This document shows, piece after piece, positions 23,410 through 23,688 of a stretch of 23,688 nucleotides of DNA. The notes under the pieces are model-generated. The model saw nothing but the letters and a program-made list of their open reading frames with translations. It had not been told where the DNA came from and made no database searches. The DNA is from JBBAEA01 sp041656175 (GTDB lineage: Bacteria > Myxococcota_A > Bradymonadia > UBA4248). The stretch's first letter is position 1; the number at the start of each line of letters is the position of its first letter. The stretch is from positions 1 through 23,688 of the forward strand of contig JBBAEA010000044.1 in the NCBI GenBank assembly GCA_041656175.1, in the 5' to 3' direction. The translations under genes and the position numbers were made by a program.

Positions 23410-23688
23410 GCTTGCGGCCAGCATTATTCTTAGGATAGCTCTGAAGCATGCAAAAATTGCCAAAAAGGTAGCTCAAGTAAAACAACTAAAGTTAGGCTGG
23501 TTTTCAAAATAAAGTGAATAGAATCAATGCGTTACACAGAGGAAGGGTTCTAAGGGCTCAGTTCCTCAATTCCGACTACGATTTGCGCTGCACTCACGCA
23601 GGCTTGCGTTCGATTGCGCAAATCTAGTCTCATTGGGCCATCAACTCGTAAAACACTTAGTTTTACTCGTTTCGGCCCCTTAGCGGGG
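23410..23688. other. Gene-free right edge with an interrupted inverted repeat
   Basis: No gene recognised. GACTACGATTTGCGC (23574-23588) pairs with GCGCAAATCTAGTC (23616-23629), with an inner ACGCA/TGCGT stem. Bases 23677-23688 (CCTTAGCGGGG) repeat a block near 16860 in inverted orientation, so another repeat element may continue past the edge. A short open stretch (about 23450-23516) encodes a CKNCQKG peptide, too short to interpret. Confidence 0.4.

Overview
The window reads as a chromosomal segment of a Gram-negative bacterium with a deltaproteobacterial/myxobacterial flavour (Myxococcota or Bradymonadota-like). This is an inference from gene style: a Ser/Thr kinase of the type common in those groups with a transmembrane segment and a large extracytoplasmic tail, lipoproteins with Asp-rich calcium-loop-like repeats, a DUF4080-type cobalamin-binding radical SAM protein, and a PhaR-like regulator. 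Base composition looks moderate, not the very high GC of classical myxobacteria. No ribosomal RNA or marker gene is present to fix the taxonomy.

Layout, left to right. 231-1703 (+): MFS transporter. 1998-3715 (+): two-gene ABC exporter (ATPase, permease). 4009-8262 (+): Ser/Thr kinase directly followed by uvrB, 6 nt apart. 8272-8382: decayed in-frame duplicate of the UvrB C-terminal motif, then a 325-bp inverted-repeat-bounded element. 8729-9424 (-): lipoprotein with calcium-loop-like repeats, divergent from a DUF4080 radical SAM gene (9501-11057, +). 11412-12305 (+): NAD kinase. 12451-15165 (+): ClpB-like disaggregase whose first ATPase domain is degenerate. 16599-15249 (-): unknown 117-aa protein, RidA and a PhaR-like protein. 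17076-17819 (-): cyclophilin lipoprotein. 18588-20999 (+): large lipoprotein with a GH31-like domain. 21755-21348 (-): tRNA operon His-Arg-Lys-Leu-Lys with a clear promoter and terminator. 21827-22840 (-): AmrS-type radical SAM protein. 22986-23409: broken IS30-family transposase.

The genes are mostly housekeeping or envelope functions and do not form one pathway. The most unusual part is the intergenic DNA. Most of the larger gaps hold palindromic repeat elements bounded or punctuated by G5-7/C5-7 tracts. At least three families occur more than once (3755/21131; 11157/16703; 8381/17920 with a diverged relic at 12310). In two families the paired arms differ between copies while pairing is kept, which suggests selection on structure. 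One family is bounded by near-identical 15-bp terminal inverted repeats (GAGAGCTTTGCACGG type), like a MITE, and a three-hairpin module lies inside one copy and just outside another. The second main observation is the ClpB-like protein, in which Walker A, Walker B and one of the paired arginines of the first ATPase domain are changed while the second ATPase domain is intact. I see no CRISPR array, prophage or recognisable defence system.
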